DNA of 64,000 nucleotides, from NCBI GenBank assembly GCA_916613615.1, contig OU744720.1, forward strand, positions 5,993,749-6,057,748. The letters run 5' to 3'. Below the pieces are notes generated by a model that saw only the letters and a list, made by a program, of their open reading frames with translations, searched no databases and had not been told where the DNA came from. Position 1 is the stretch's first letter; every line of letters begins with the position of its first letter. The translations under genes were made by a program, and so were the position numbers. Of this stretch, positions 23,341 through 35,292 are shown piece by piece. The DNA is from Steromphala cineraria (lineage: Eukaryota; Mollusca; Gastropoda; Trochida; Trochidae).

Positions 23341-24668
23341 AGAAACGATAGATATCCTCTATGTTATGACCAGACTTCCTCATAGAAAAGAAGACTAACG
23401 TATCTGCACAAGCAGAACATTTCGTACTGCAAAATTATTAAAGCCAATTGCAAGCCGACTACATTTGTCACTGCACTTCATTGATTTACCTTGGCAAAAG
23501 TTTCACATCAATCATGCATCATGCATATATATTTCAATTTACTAAATAACCTGAACCTGTAAATAGAATATATCTTTTGTTGTCTGAGGGTCGACCATCG
23601 TGTACTCAATCATAAGGCTTTATCGAATCAATCCTACCTGACATGACCCTTCCATATAAGCTAATTTAGTGACAGATTCTCAAAGGAACCTCCCTTAATA
23701 ATCTTATATAGACCTTGAATACGTCAGTCGTCAGACACGTCCGACTACAATTGCGGTAATTGTTTATATGAACTAACGTTGGTCAGAACCAAGAGTATCT
23801 AATGATGGTTTTGCTACTGCTTCTACACTACTACACTAAACATACAATACAGAAACAAGTACATAGGTTTTATAGGGATTGAAACGGAATTGAGGCGGGT
23901 CATGACAATGGCTTTTTTTTGGAATACATTAAACTGTTAAGCTCAAATGAATTTGTTATGTGGGATAGATGCTATAATATGAGTACCGAGTCACCCGCAA
24001 GTATTTGTTGTTTGACTGAATTATGGGTAACATTTGTCAGTCAATTTACTATGTTCTATGGAGAAGATAACACACGGGTAAACGGCGACTGACGAAGTTT
24101 TGGATTTGTGCCCGATAGATTTGGATTAGAAGTAAATCAAGCTAATCACAACTTTTCACACTTTTCTGGATCAACTGTGACTTCCATGTTACTTCAACGG
24201 GTCCATCAAGCAGTCATGTCAATCGATACAGAAACTTAACTGAGACTCTACTTAAACCCTTAGAAAGATGTCGAATTTTACAGGATGTAGTTTTCAAACA
24301 TGAAGCGCAAACCTATTTAATCTCTGATTCACAAAACAAGATTTTCCAAAATATGTTTTAAGTTAAGAAATGACAGACTGAGTTTCAATAACAATGTTGC
24401 TGTAACATATTCACACCTCTACGAACTTGTGATTTTTCATATTTATCATAGTTATATGTCATAGACATGTTGGTATATCAATATCAGTAGTATAATCTCC
24501 CTTGCCTCTCATACATCTCCAACCAGATGTTTTAAAATCTAAAAACAACTTTATTTGATTTGTTTATTCCAACATATTCGTTCAAATGTAATATGAGCGT
24601 GTATCAGACAGACATAATCGCTATGTTGTTGTTACACCATATAACGAGTGACTATGACACGATAACAG
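23341..24668. other. No gene recognised
   Basis: AT-rich sequence with no recognisable coding region or repeat. Confidence 0.45.
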
Positions 24669-24779
24669 TTAGTGGGAGTACATCAACGTGAAAGATGGCG
24701 TCTTTAATGCTGTGTTAAGGATAGGCAATGTAAACACTCTCGTTATAGCTGACAGCTTGTGTCTGATTCTATTACTCAG

Positions 24780-25121
24780 AATAGAATCACCTAGCCCCAG
24801 CCTACATCTGCGATCTCGTCCAACCATACCAGCCCCCTCGCAACTTGCGATCAACCTCTCAACAGCTGCTCAGAGTGGAAAAATCAAGAACCAAGAACTA
24901 TGGTGACAGATCATTCTCCATAGCTGGACCATTGCTGTGGAACAATTTGCCAGAAGACATCAGAGCCAGTCAAACACTCGATGTCTTCAAGTCAAAACTT
25001 AAGACTCACTTGTTCTGTAATCACTACCAAAGAACACAACGTGCAGACTCATGGAACACAGCGCTTTTGAGCAGTGAGATAGGAAAGAGCGCTATATAAA
25101 TGAATAGCATTATTACATGAT
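24780..25121 (+). pseudogene. LINE reverse transcriptase 3' end fragment (CR1/L2/Rex-like tail)
   Basis: The frame ending at 25099 carries YGDRSFSIAGPLLWNNLPED followed by IRASQTLDVFKSKLKTHLF. This is the conserved C-terminal tail of non-LTR retrotransposon polyproteins (pattern: G-F-AAP-LWN-LP--IR--FK--LKTHLF). Upstream coding (LHLRSRP at about 24805) is in another frame, so a frameshift near 24840 is needed. The 3' sequence has AGCGCTTTTGAGCAG and ends GCGCTATATAAATGAATAGC, a typical LINE tail. Most of the element, including the catalytic reverse transcriptase region, is absent: a 5'-truncated dead copy. The clade is uncertain. Confidence 0.8.
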
Positions 25122-25756
25122 CTGGATCATGCTTACGACAGGGATATCACTGTTTGATCAGATCTTCAGCACACGGAGGTCGGGAACGGCTTTCTTTTAA
25201 TTCGTATATTTGTAACACTAAAAGTTTTGCTTGGTAAAAATGATACTATTGGTTAATTGAAGAAAACAAAGCAAAGGGTAATTAAGCGATATTGAATTTC
25301 CTGATGAGATGATCTAAACGGACAGTCAATTAGAACCAATTATTCATCATATTTATTAACAACATCTTCAGCAACAGCAGATTTAAAACGATATATATGT
25401 GTATACTATGAACACAATCTATGCACATCAACCATCACATTCAAAAGGAAACAAATGTAACTTGACCTGTATCTTTAACGTAAATGTTGTTTTTTTATTT
25501 GTTCAGATTTATTTGGTCATATGATCGAAGATCGATAAATGTCACCAACCCATCTCATTATCAATAGCGTCTTGCATTCTTAACGTACATTAACAATAAT
25601 TGCTAATCAGTAAGTATCGTTAGCATGCTGTTGGATAACAAAAACAAATATTCATAGATGGAATGATATAAAGATTGACTTATTGATATGTACGAGACAA
25701 GCTTTATTTAATTTATTGAAAGCGCATACATGTATGTGAATAAATAACATGTTGTG
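25122..25756. other. No gene recognised, left flank of the duplication
   Basis: Unique AT-rich sequence between the LINE fragment and the first alignable base of the segmental duplication. Confidence 0.5.
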
Positions 25757-26148
25757 TAAAGCTTTGTCTAGCAAGTTCAGGTTTATGCATTTCTTACAGT
25801 GAGTATTGACATGTTCCTCCTTTATTAAGCAAATAAAATAAGACAAACAACAATCCTATCTTTGACTGATACCAAGTCGCTTGTACTCCCTTTACCGATG
25901 TTTGTATCCATAACAGTTCAAATACTCTTCATAAGTTACGCATTTACCAATCAATAAAATGATAAACTCACCATAATAAGATTTTTTAAATTGAATTAAA
26001 TGATGATCATATAAGGTGTTAGTAATATGGACACACAGTCAAAATTCACAGTTCTATAGTTTGATTTTATTCAAGTAATTGATATATATGAACTGAAAGA
26101 GAGAAAAGAGGACCATTCTCCTCTCTGCAGCTGCTTCATACCTATCCA

Positions 26149-26334
26149 TCATGTCTTTTGTATATCGACCCGCACTGGACAATTAGTCTGCTTGTAACAG
26201 TCAATGTGTCTGGAGCAGCCACCGTGATGGAATTCTGAATAACAATGTCCGCTATCAAACACATTGCAACCCATAAGGTGCAGAAAAGGCATAATCGAGG
26301 TCGAGAGCATTTTGGTATTACAGTTCTGGTTCAT
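26149..26334 (-). CDS. Short Cys-rich open frame, unknown, possible exon or remnant
   Basis: The frame holds six cysteines in 61 codons (NCNT, GCNV, GHCY, GGCS, DCYK, NCPV), suggestive of a disulphide-bonded extracellular segment. On the minus strand it is preceded by AAGAATAG, which could be a splice acceptor. Copy 2 (52338-52529) has a one-base deletion (GTGATGG to GTGAGG) that changes the frame after YSEF and removes the last three cysteines. I do not recognise a family. The frameshift in the other copy argues against a conserved gene in both, and chance is quite possible. Confidence 0.2.
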   Translation of the reverse strand: MNQNCNTKMLSTSIMPFLHLMGCNVFDSGHCYSEFHHGGCSRHIDCYKQTNCPVRVDIQKT

Positions 26335-26574
26335 TGCGGGGTCTGGTTCTATTCTTACGTGTTGATACAGACGACTGGTGTTAAATGAAGCCTATGAGAC
26401 TGACTTCACAAATACACATAACTATTGGAATAAATATTATCAACGAAACTTTCAACATCTAAAAGCAATGAAATGTTATGAACAATGTGGAGGATTGGAC
26501 GACATTTGGAAGTTTTCTTCAAACCACACGTTTTCCTCCATATTCTGTAGCTATTAGTTCATATCCTACTTTAA

Positions 26575-26930
26575 AGGGGCAGTAGCACGTTTTTTGATAA
26601 TTTTACATTTTAAATATTTCACTTATAATTGTAAGTTAGTGCTAAATGTATTATATTGACAGTGTCAACAATCTCATTACACAAGCCAATCACCCATAGT
26701 CAGAGGACAAAGTATGAGGATTCACATAAAATCAATTGGCGGCCATTTTGTGTGAACACCTTTAATTCATTTTGTGTAAGAAAAGGATATCGCATGGTTA
26801 AACTTTACGTTTTATATTTGAATTATTACTGCTCCATTTAGTTTAAATACATTGTGTTTAAATTGGAACCATTAATATTTATTTTCCTGACATCACCTTA
26901 TATCCCCCCTAAAAACGTGCTACTGCCCCT
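26575..26930. mobile_element. 356 bp TTAA MITE (copy B), only in duplication copy 1
   Basis: It has the same 20-base inverted ends (AGGGGCAGTAGCACGTTTTT) and the same 356 bp length as 2712-3067, in reverse orientation, flanked by TTAA at 26571-26574 and 26931-26934. In duplication copy 2 the corresponding place reads CCTACTTTTAAACAAAT with a single TTAA: an empty site near 53057. Confidence 0.93.
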
Positions 26931-27477
26931 TTAAAACAAATATGTTTGTCTTAGCTTTTCGGTAAAAGTGAAACGATCGCGATACGCATGCATGATAGGA
27001 GTCAAACTAGAATCTGAAATGTTCAACGATAATCCCCGAATACATTTAAGATTCCTTGAGCTTAAATTCTCAAATAAACACTTTTGTCTTTATCATCTTT
27101 AGAGTTTTTGTTAATTATTTTGTTGTCAAACCGTCTTCTGTCTTATTAGAATCATATAAATTCTTTCATTCTTAATTCGTCTTCAATTCTTTTTATATTG
27201 TTTTCCCTAAATCATGTGTATTATCTTTATATTACTTCCATTTCTTAACTGAACTTTCTTAATCTGTATCGTCATGTTGCACATGTGTAACAAATTTATC
27301 ACTGCCAACCATGAATGATTATTGGCATTATGCATCCTTTTATTTGATAAAACTAAATTCAATATAATATTGTAAAGACATTTTTAGTATTTTCAAAGGC
27401 TTTCATTGTGTATCAATTACATTTCATTACAAGTTACACTTCATGTCTAGACATTGATTGTAACGTGAAATACTTCG

Positions 27478-27690
27478 TGAATTCACATTAGCTCTTTGTG
27501 GCTGATGAGATTGAGACTTGTTTCATGAGACTTGATCACACTCAAATTGAACAGCCATGGGTGATCAGACGCACGTAGTAATGATGATGATAAATTAAGA
27601 TGAATGATCTGAAGGCTTTTTTCTGAACTTGTTGTAAATAATGTTATAAGACATTAGAGTCTGGCAACATACCCTCAGAGGAAACTTTTG
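27478..27690 (+). repeat. Dispersed repeat, GAATTCACATTAGCTCT family, in duplication
   Basis: It contains GTGAATTCACATTAGCTCT, GAACAGCCATGGGTGATCAG and AAGACATTAGAGTCTGGC, matching 4033-4215 and 18128-18330 more loosely and 53619-53830 closely. Confidence 0.7.
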
Positions 27691-28562
27691 CGTCTCCCAT
27701 TTGCTGAGAGTGTAAAATACTAAGTGACTATTTCGGATCAAATGAATGATCTAAAGGCTTTACTGGAGTAGGTGCGTGAGTAATTATTAAAAATCACTTG
27801 GGAATCTCAGCAGAAGCGTCAAAGTTGAACATTGAAAAAGAAGAAGGCAGGACACGAATTGCTGCTGCAAAGATAAAAGAAAACCAAGCCAATGTTGTTG
27901 TAATCTTATTAGATGTTATAGACCTTTACTTTTCTCTTAAAGAACATATGAAATTCATGAGTCACTTAAATGATAAGTTTTGAAATACATAAAAATGATA
28001 AACGGTTTCCGAAACGTTCAGTACCATCTTCCCTCTAGAATTCACTGAAATTACTGTATTAAATGATATTATGATGTTGAACTTGTTACGTCGAAGATGA
28101 TCATTTTCAATTTCAAATCATAAATCCCCAATGGGTACAGAATGCAAGTATGAGAACAAATAGCAATGGTTAGACAATATTGATACTTCGTTTGTTAAAT
28201 GAACATCTGAATGACTTAAAAACAAATATTCATTGAGTCTGGACATTATTAAATCGAAAGCATGCACAGTAGGTGTCGGGAAGTATTCCAAGTAAATATC
28301 CAAAGCACATTAGTGTCAATATTTCATAAAACCGCCAAAGTTATTTCACAGCGTCTATGGAAGGTAATGATTATAATGTTCACATTAAATTCAAAACCTT
28401 GTTTCAAAGACCAAAAGTCCAAAAGTGTTTTGGGGTATGATGTGAAAAGAAAAGTTTATCTTAGTTATGTGCATAAGACTTAAGGATTTGGCCTCCTCTT
28501 GAAACAATGCTTTTGTGGTATGTATACTCTTGGAACGTAATGCAAGCTATTGAGAAGAGAAG

Positions 28563-28665
28563 TAGGTGATTAGCGAATTCGCGTCCAGGCTTCGTTGTGT
28601 TTTTATATCACCTTTAGTTCCAACCATCCCTGCACCTGCTATCGCAATGGTCACCATTGTCTACA
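28563..28665 (+). repeat. Dispersed repeat, CAGGCTTC-CACCTGCTAT family
   Basis: CCAGGCTTCGTTGTG, TATCACCTTTAG and GCACCTGCTATCGCAATGG recur in the same order in diverged form at 36838-36935. The duplicate copies of both are at about 54585 and 63742. Confidence 0.55.
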
Positions 28666-28914
28666 AGACAGATTTACTTTCCCTGCTCATATTTGACTTG
28701 AACAACATTTATGATCTATTTTGGACATGACTCGTTACTCAATGTTGTTATGTCCTGAAAATCTTCTTCGCACTTACGACGATATGTACTGTTACCTACA
28801 GATACTAATTAATCTAGCATAAAATTTACATTCCTACACATTCGTACTTTTCAAGTACAACATTTGCTATGTTACACAATATCAGGAAAGAGTTTAGGAC
28901 CTTAAAAGAAAACA

Positions 28915-29311
28915 ATATGTAATAACATGTATATACTGAAAGTTTTAGTTTTACACATATCTTCTGTATAATATCCACACTCAACTTAAACGTTAACACA
29001 ATCAATTCATGACCTTCAGATTAAGTTTGTGTTTCGGTATGATTATGTACTGGGAATAAGCAGAAACCTCTTTTATTAAAGGAGTTCACTTCAAAAAGAT
29101 TTTCAAAATTGAGATCTAAAAAAAACGTACTTGTCACTCTTGTTTTGGCCATCTGTAACGATACTCTAAGTCCTGTCACAAGGAGGAGATATTTATTTCA
29201 ATAAAGGGAGCAAACATTCTCCAAAAGTGTCTTCTGCCAGAATAATATTATAGATGAACATTGACAGAAACGCCGATGTGACTGCTCATAAACATTAATC
29301 ATATTTCTATA
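28915..29311. other. Segment replaced by unrelated sequence in duplication copy 2
   Basis: The flanks align (GACCTTAAAAG on the left, ACGATTCTCTCTACCA on the right) but this ~400 bp has no counterpart in copy 2, which has about 1.1 kb of different sequence at 54886-55980. No gene was recognised. Confidence 0.7.
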
Positions 29312-31389
29312 TACTGACGATTCTCTCTACCACTCGCTTTATACAAATGTGGTCTTAATATGGCAGTAATCATGTAGCTTGGCTCTTATCCTTTCAAGGA
29401 TGTCACCCTTCAGTGTGGCCTTTTATAAAATATTGGCGATGTTATTGTTACATGTATAGTTTGTGATTACATGAACACACTAAGCAGGACCCGTGAAGCT
29501 AATATATTGTTGGCGAAGAGTTGTTAACAGTATCATATTACATGTAGCTAACAGCTTTTGACAGCGCTGATTCCATTACCAGTAAGTTGCCTGCGACACA
29601 GATCAAGCTTAAAACAAGGATCTCAGATATTATCAACTTGATCAGTACAGGAAGTTCAAGCACACAATATTTATTACAAATACATCACTGAAATACTTAA
29701 CTATGCTTTGTGAATGCATATATTTCATTGAAATAAAACAATTTAATTTTCATATGAGACATGTCATTCATATAAGTATAATGTCGGCAACATTGGGGAC
29801 AGTTTCATTTTAACATTGAAATTGGTGACAACATTTTGCCATCAGTCATCCGATTCCTCTATGATCATTTTCACCCTTCGATATACATGTATCATTTGAA
29901 ATCAAATACTAAAATGCTTAATAACTCTTTATCGTGCTATGAAACAAATGATCAGTGAAAACTATAGCACGACAGAGGTAGGATGCAGGTAGGAATGATA
30001 AAAATGATAATGAGTAATGTCTAAAATAGAGCTATGTTCATAAGGTATTATATATGGGAACATCCCCATGACATGGATCATTAATTTTACAAAATCCCAT
30101 GTGAACCTTTAAGTGGTGAGATAAAGCTAACAGGAAATGGCGACCTTGGGACATTAAATGTGTCTTATAATTGGTATTAATACCTCTTGAGTCCTCTTTC
30201 TGGTAGGTTATTACCCTAAATGGACGTGTAAGTCTAAAATTTGGTTAGTCCATTTTTTTACACAATTTTAATTTAACATTCTATTTTCAACCTTTCTTCT
30301 CATTCGAATGATAATGTTACTATGATTTGGGATTACTCAAGTTTCGAATTAAGTTGAAATGGTTCTAGTTATAATAATGTTATTACTTACGAAAAACTGA
30401 CATGAATAAAGATCTACAAATGAGCACCGAATTCACTTTATCATTCAAACGTAACGTTATGTTAATATCCCTAACATTAAATCATTATTTATGTTTTTAA
30501 GTACTGTAATTTGCACTGTTTGATATCGTCTATCGTTTTTCACTAGATTACATTTTGGACTTCAAATGCTAAATCAGAAATTACTATACTAATTAAATAT
30601 ATATCATGATATAACTTAATTTCATGGATAATTGCAAGTGGTCTAATTCTCTTAGACCTTTGCAGCCAATCTGTTATTGCTGAAAGCGGCTTTGCAATCG
30701 GTATATGTGAATACCACTGCATTCTAAAATGTCAAATCATCTTTTATTCAGAATAAGAATCTAGAAGATAAAAACTATGAAAACAGTGATGGATGTTTGT
30801 GTTACTTTGAATGTGAGAAAGGGAGAAATTTACCCATGCAGGTATATCTGTTTGGCATTTGTTCTAAACTGGCTGATGATTTATTTAAACAACGATTTCC
30901 TACAAAACTGCATTGAAAACTAACATTTAATTTACCAAGTAGAGGTGTCTTTCAATATGAAAGGACATCTTGAAGTATTATTACTGATCTGTCACAACCT
31001 GAGTTAGTGTTACTCTCATATCTTAATTAACTGAAGTGAATGCGCTCTTAATAATACGTTTCTATTAGTTCGTGCCAAATCTAATATGATATTTTATTAA
31101 CGACTGCTTCTTGTTTGTCCAGTTTTAATCAAAGTTAAGTTATTCTTCATCCATAAATGTATCTAGCATTGAGACCAATAGAAAGAACTTGATCGATTCA
31201 GCCTTAGGACATATGTCACTCTGTTGCGCACATGACATTAAACAGTGGATGGCATCTTACTTCCAAATTAAACAGCGACAAAAGTAACTCCTTGTTTTTT
31301 TCCAAATCTATGAGACATAAATTAAATCTTCCACCTGTTTAAATCGGAAACCAAGTCATACTACCATCGCAGGAGGCAAGTAACTTTAG

Positions 31390-32040
31390 ATTTGTCTACC
31401 CATCATCTGAATCTCACATCAACAAAATATGCCACAGAGATTTTGCTAACATCCGTAACATCAGTCAGATATGAAGGACATTAACACCAGCGCTGCTGTT
31501 TCCTTGGTTCAGTCATGTGTATTTCCGCGTCTAGATTATTGCAATGCACTTATGTGCGGGATACCCAAAACTATCAAATTCCAAGCTGCATCTGGTCCAG
31601 TACTAGGAAGCCAGAGTAGCAACATTGACTAGTAAATCAGACAAAAACTTCTACACTGGTTGAAGGTTGAGAAAAGAATCAATTACAAGGTATTGTGTAA
31701 CCACGTGTAAGCAAGTCTAAGCACAAACTTACTTCACCATATCTCCAGGACCTCATCAAGGATTACCAACCAACAAAAGTTTTGCGCTCAACAAGTCGAC
31801 ATATTCTTGATAATCTATCATCAAGATCACTTACACACGGTAGCCGGAGACTTGCAGTTGCTGGTCCGGAGCTATGGAACTCGCTTCCAGACACCATCAC
31901 ATCAATCCATTTACTGGGTGAATTGAAATCTGCTATAAAGACACACCTGTTCCAAGTATCCTATCCAAACTGATAGACGTTCCTTCGTGTATATATGTAT
32001 TCTACCTCAGACTCGCTATATAAATCTTTAATTATAATTA
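31390..32040 (+). pseudogene. Decayed LINE 3' fragment, duplication copy 1
   Basis: SLVQSCVFPRLDYCNALMCG at about 31500-31560 matches the conserved segment after the reverse transcriptase core in CR1/L2-like LINEs. The frame at 31782-31973 ends with GPELWNSLPDTI and LKSAIKTHLF, the family C-terminus. Several frameshifts and stops lie between, around 31600-31720. The 3' end reads ACTCGCTATATAAATC and passes into AT-rich tail sequence. It is a dead 5'-truncated element, related to but distinct from 24780-25121. Confidence 0.82.
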
Positions 32041-32399
32041 TTATATGATTAGATGGATATGACTGTCTGCTTGCTGAGTAGGTTACCAGGTTAACAATTA
32101 TATAGTTTTGTTGTCCGTTCCCAGCGAAGTGTTCGGGTGATATGTCTGACTTCCTGACTGTCTAATCGGAAGTTAAAGCGGAATTCCTATATCATTGGGA
32201 CGTGTAATATTGAAGATAAAACAACATGTGCAATAGTGGCCATATAAGATGTTAAACGTCTTCCCATATATATATTTGTGAATGTCTATGTCAAGATCGT
32301 TTTGCTTACTTCTGATTCTTGATCACACTGATTGAAGGATGAGGGTTTTGAGGCGACCTGGTTACAGCGTTACAATATACCACTGTGAGGAAGAGAAAC

Positions 32400-32715
32400 A
32401 GATTTAGTAGCCGCTCTGTGATGGCTTTGGGAGGATTCTGTTTGCATCATCATGCTCCTTTGTACCATTTACAGGGCAATTTGACTGGGCCAGGTTACCG
32501 TGATTAGATTTTGCTACCTCTGGTTCTTCCAGTCTTAAACACCTTTGCAGTGCTACAAGATGACAGTGCCATACCCAATAGAACACAAGTTGCTAAAGAC
32601 ATTCTAAAACATAATCATTTGAGTGTGATGGATCTTATTCTCCACATCTGGCTCCAATTGAACATCTTTTTGACATTCTTGGAAAACGTGTCAGATATGG
32701 TGTTCCGATACTTAT
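32400..32715 (+). pseudogene. Tc1/mariner transposase remnant, duplication copy 1
   Basis: LQDDSA followed by RTQVAKDILKHNHLSVMD resembles the second catalytic Asp region of Tc1-like transposases (QDN-A--H-A-V--fL). After a frameshift, SPHLAPIEHLFDILGKRVRY matches the SPDLNPIEHLWD-LG-RVR block that holds the catalytic Glu. The N-terminal DNA-binding part is not recognisable and no terminal repeats were found. It is old and unrelated in detail to the fresher Tc1 copy at 50251. Confidence 0.75.
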
Positions 32716-35179
32716 GTCAATAATTTATCTCCCAGTATTATGTTTTGGTCTCTTTTGTACAAGTACCATCGGGAAAATACTGCCCTTCCATCATTGTTCA
32801 GAAATATGATGAATTTAATTACACAATTATTTTGATTTAAATTGTTTGAAGCAATTAAGACAATTAATTCAGCATTGATAACTGTTTAAGAACATGTCCT
32901 CTCTGAAGTTTAGAATTAGAAAACCTTTTTTTCCGAACTTCTATTTCATTTTTCCAAATAAGTTAAGGTGAAAATGTCTTATGAATAAAGTACAAATGAT
33001 GCTTAACTTATGAAGACACATGTATGTATTTAAAGCCGTAAACTTAGGCAATAATTACTCAAGTTGTAATCATTGTAAATATTGTTTTAAACATATTTGA
33101 CTCGACTTAAAGTTGAACAGCGCAATGAAAATGCCACTTCTTGACTAATGAGGATCATGATTTATAGATTTGGATATCCTGTAACCAAATTTAAGTTATT
33201 GAATTGGCCTCTTTTAAATCTATCTATCGGTCATAGTGAAAACAGACTTTCTGTAAGAGAACGTTGATCATTGGTGTGATTGAAATTGGGTATTCATTCT
33301 CTACACCCACTAAATCGCACCCCTCCCCCATTAACCAACCCCCAACTACACATATGTAACTAACATAAACAACGAATTTCACGACGAAGAGTCACTTCTA
33401 AGGAAGCACATAATGACCACAGTTGATTGAATTGCTGTCGGGGGTAAGGTGATGGCATCTTCTTGATTCGGGCTATAATAAGAACTGTCCTGGTCTCTTC
33501 CTTCCGCGCCCCTGGTTCCTTTGACCTAATTTAAGTTTTGTGTCCTATTAATTGTCTGATAGCCCAACTTGTGTCTTCTGAGATACCTTTTCTTTTGATT
33601 TATAGAATTACTGATCACAACTGTTTGATGCTGTATCCAGATCAACAGCTAAATAACAGCAGGTCTATATCACCTATATGCTAATTTGCAATACAAATTT
33701 AATGATAACAAATCAATGACACAAACTGAAGTTGTTAAAAGACAGCATTATTTTTGAGTCTACTTATCATCACGTAATGAATACGCTAGCTACAAGTGAA
33801 CCAGGAAGTGCTAAATCAGGCTTCTAATGGCGCCATCGTTGGTGATTGATAGGTATTCAACGTTTACGCGGAAGTATTAAATGACCTCTTTTTCTGTTGA
33901 AAATAATTGTCTGAAGAACTCTTAACGTTAATGGCGTGAAGCCATTTCTCCTGTTGTGTTTCATTTATAGAGTTTACGTTTAGCTTTGGGAAAGGTCCTT
34001 TCATGTTACAAATTGAATGCGAACTATTATGTGATTATTACTATTATGTGATTCAAAAAGAATTCAACAATTCGTCTATTTCACCGCATTCAGTATTTGG
34101 AGATCAGCCATGTTCAATTATCGAAACTTCTTACAGCTTTTTTAACTACTTAACAAAAATGCAATAAAACCGATTTTTTTTTTTTGATGCGACAAACTAC
34201 ATTGTTTATTAATTCCATACAACACAAAATGTAATAACTATGTACTTTTCATTGACGGCATATTTGGGAAAATAAAATGTTATAACAAACCAAACGTGAT
34301 AGTTGGGCGAGGATGATTTGTACTTTCTTGAAAACCTTTCCATAATGTTCGCGCTTGTATAGCTTTTGATTAAGCTTTGAGTCTTGCGTTGCTCAGCTTG
34401 ATTTACGTTTGTTTGTTCAAGCCAGGATAGAGTTTGAATTCATTACATGAAGCCTGTATTATGTTACGATCAATGTCCAATCAACATCATCAAATGTATA
34501 TTTGTTCTAATTGAGTACTTGCAGCTGTCAACAATTTTAGCATGGTCCGCCAATCAACCTCTATGTGAGGCGTCGGAATAAGAGCAATTGTTAACGTTAT
34601 AAGAGATGTTCAGACTAATTTCATCAACCCCGAAAAAAAATGTCGTTGTCGTTTTGGGTTTATAAACCCTACCACAACTATCACATATGTTCTAGTCAGT
34701 ATAATTTTCAAAATCTGTTTTAGAAAGGATCTGTTACTGTTACAGAATGTCAAACATCATTTTCATATGTTTAGTTTCCTAATTCCTTTCCCCCTCCTTA
34801 GGGAATGCATGACGTATGATGAAAGGGTGAGACATATACTGTTTAATAGCATAGGCCATATCATCCCTCTGGCATGGGCTCTGCAAGTAACACTGGAGTG
34901 CCGGGCTGATAGGGGTCATGAGATGAAATATGACATGTTATAACCCCCTTCTATTGAAGGATATTTCAGTACCACTCGCTTGTAGCGACAATGTTAAATG
35001 CTACCTCGCGGTCCGTTCGTTTGATTCCAATTCATGTTTCTGCAAAATGAGTTTGTGTTTCTCATTAAAATATATCACTTTAAAGTTGTAGAGTTGTCTC
35101 GTGCCTTTTAAGTATTCTTTTCAAGTGTGGACATAAATTTTGACGACCTGTTGTTTCATCTTCTTTTGCATTTCTTGTT
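32716..35179. other. Duplicated non-coding stretch
   Basis: This region is held in common with 59421-62088, apart from about 250 bp extra in copy 2 (60909-61155). No gene was recognised. Confidence 0.5.
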
Positions 35180-35292
35180 TCGCGCGACCCGACTGGGGAT
35201 ATAGCCAATCAAATCATTTTATCGCCACCTTCTCGATAACATTTCAACGAGAAAATGATTTGATTGGCTATTCCCCGAGTCAGACAGCGCGA
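35180..35292. mobile_element. 113 bp hairpin element, duplication copy 1
   Basis: Left arm TCGCGCGACCCGACTGGGGA then TAGCCAATCAAATCATTTTA is mirrored by AAATGATTTGATTGGCTA and the TCAGACAGCGCGA end. The short centre is near 35236. It contains CCAAT/ATTGG on both arms. The same hairpin is at 62089-62201. Confidence 0.9.

Noticed and set aside
27798..27983. Lys/Glu-rich 61-codon frame as a gene
   Set aside because: The matching frame in copy 2 has an in-frame stop early on (near 53967) with no other sign of coding.
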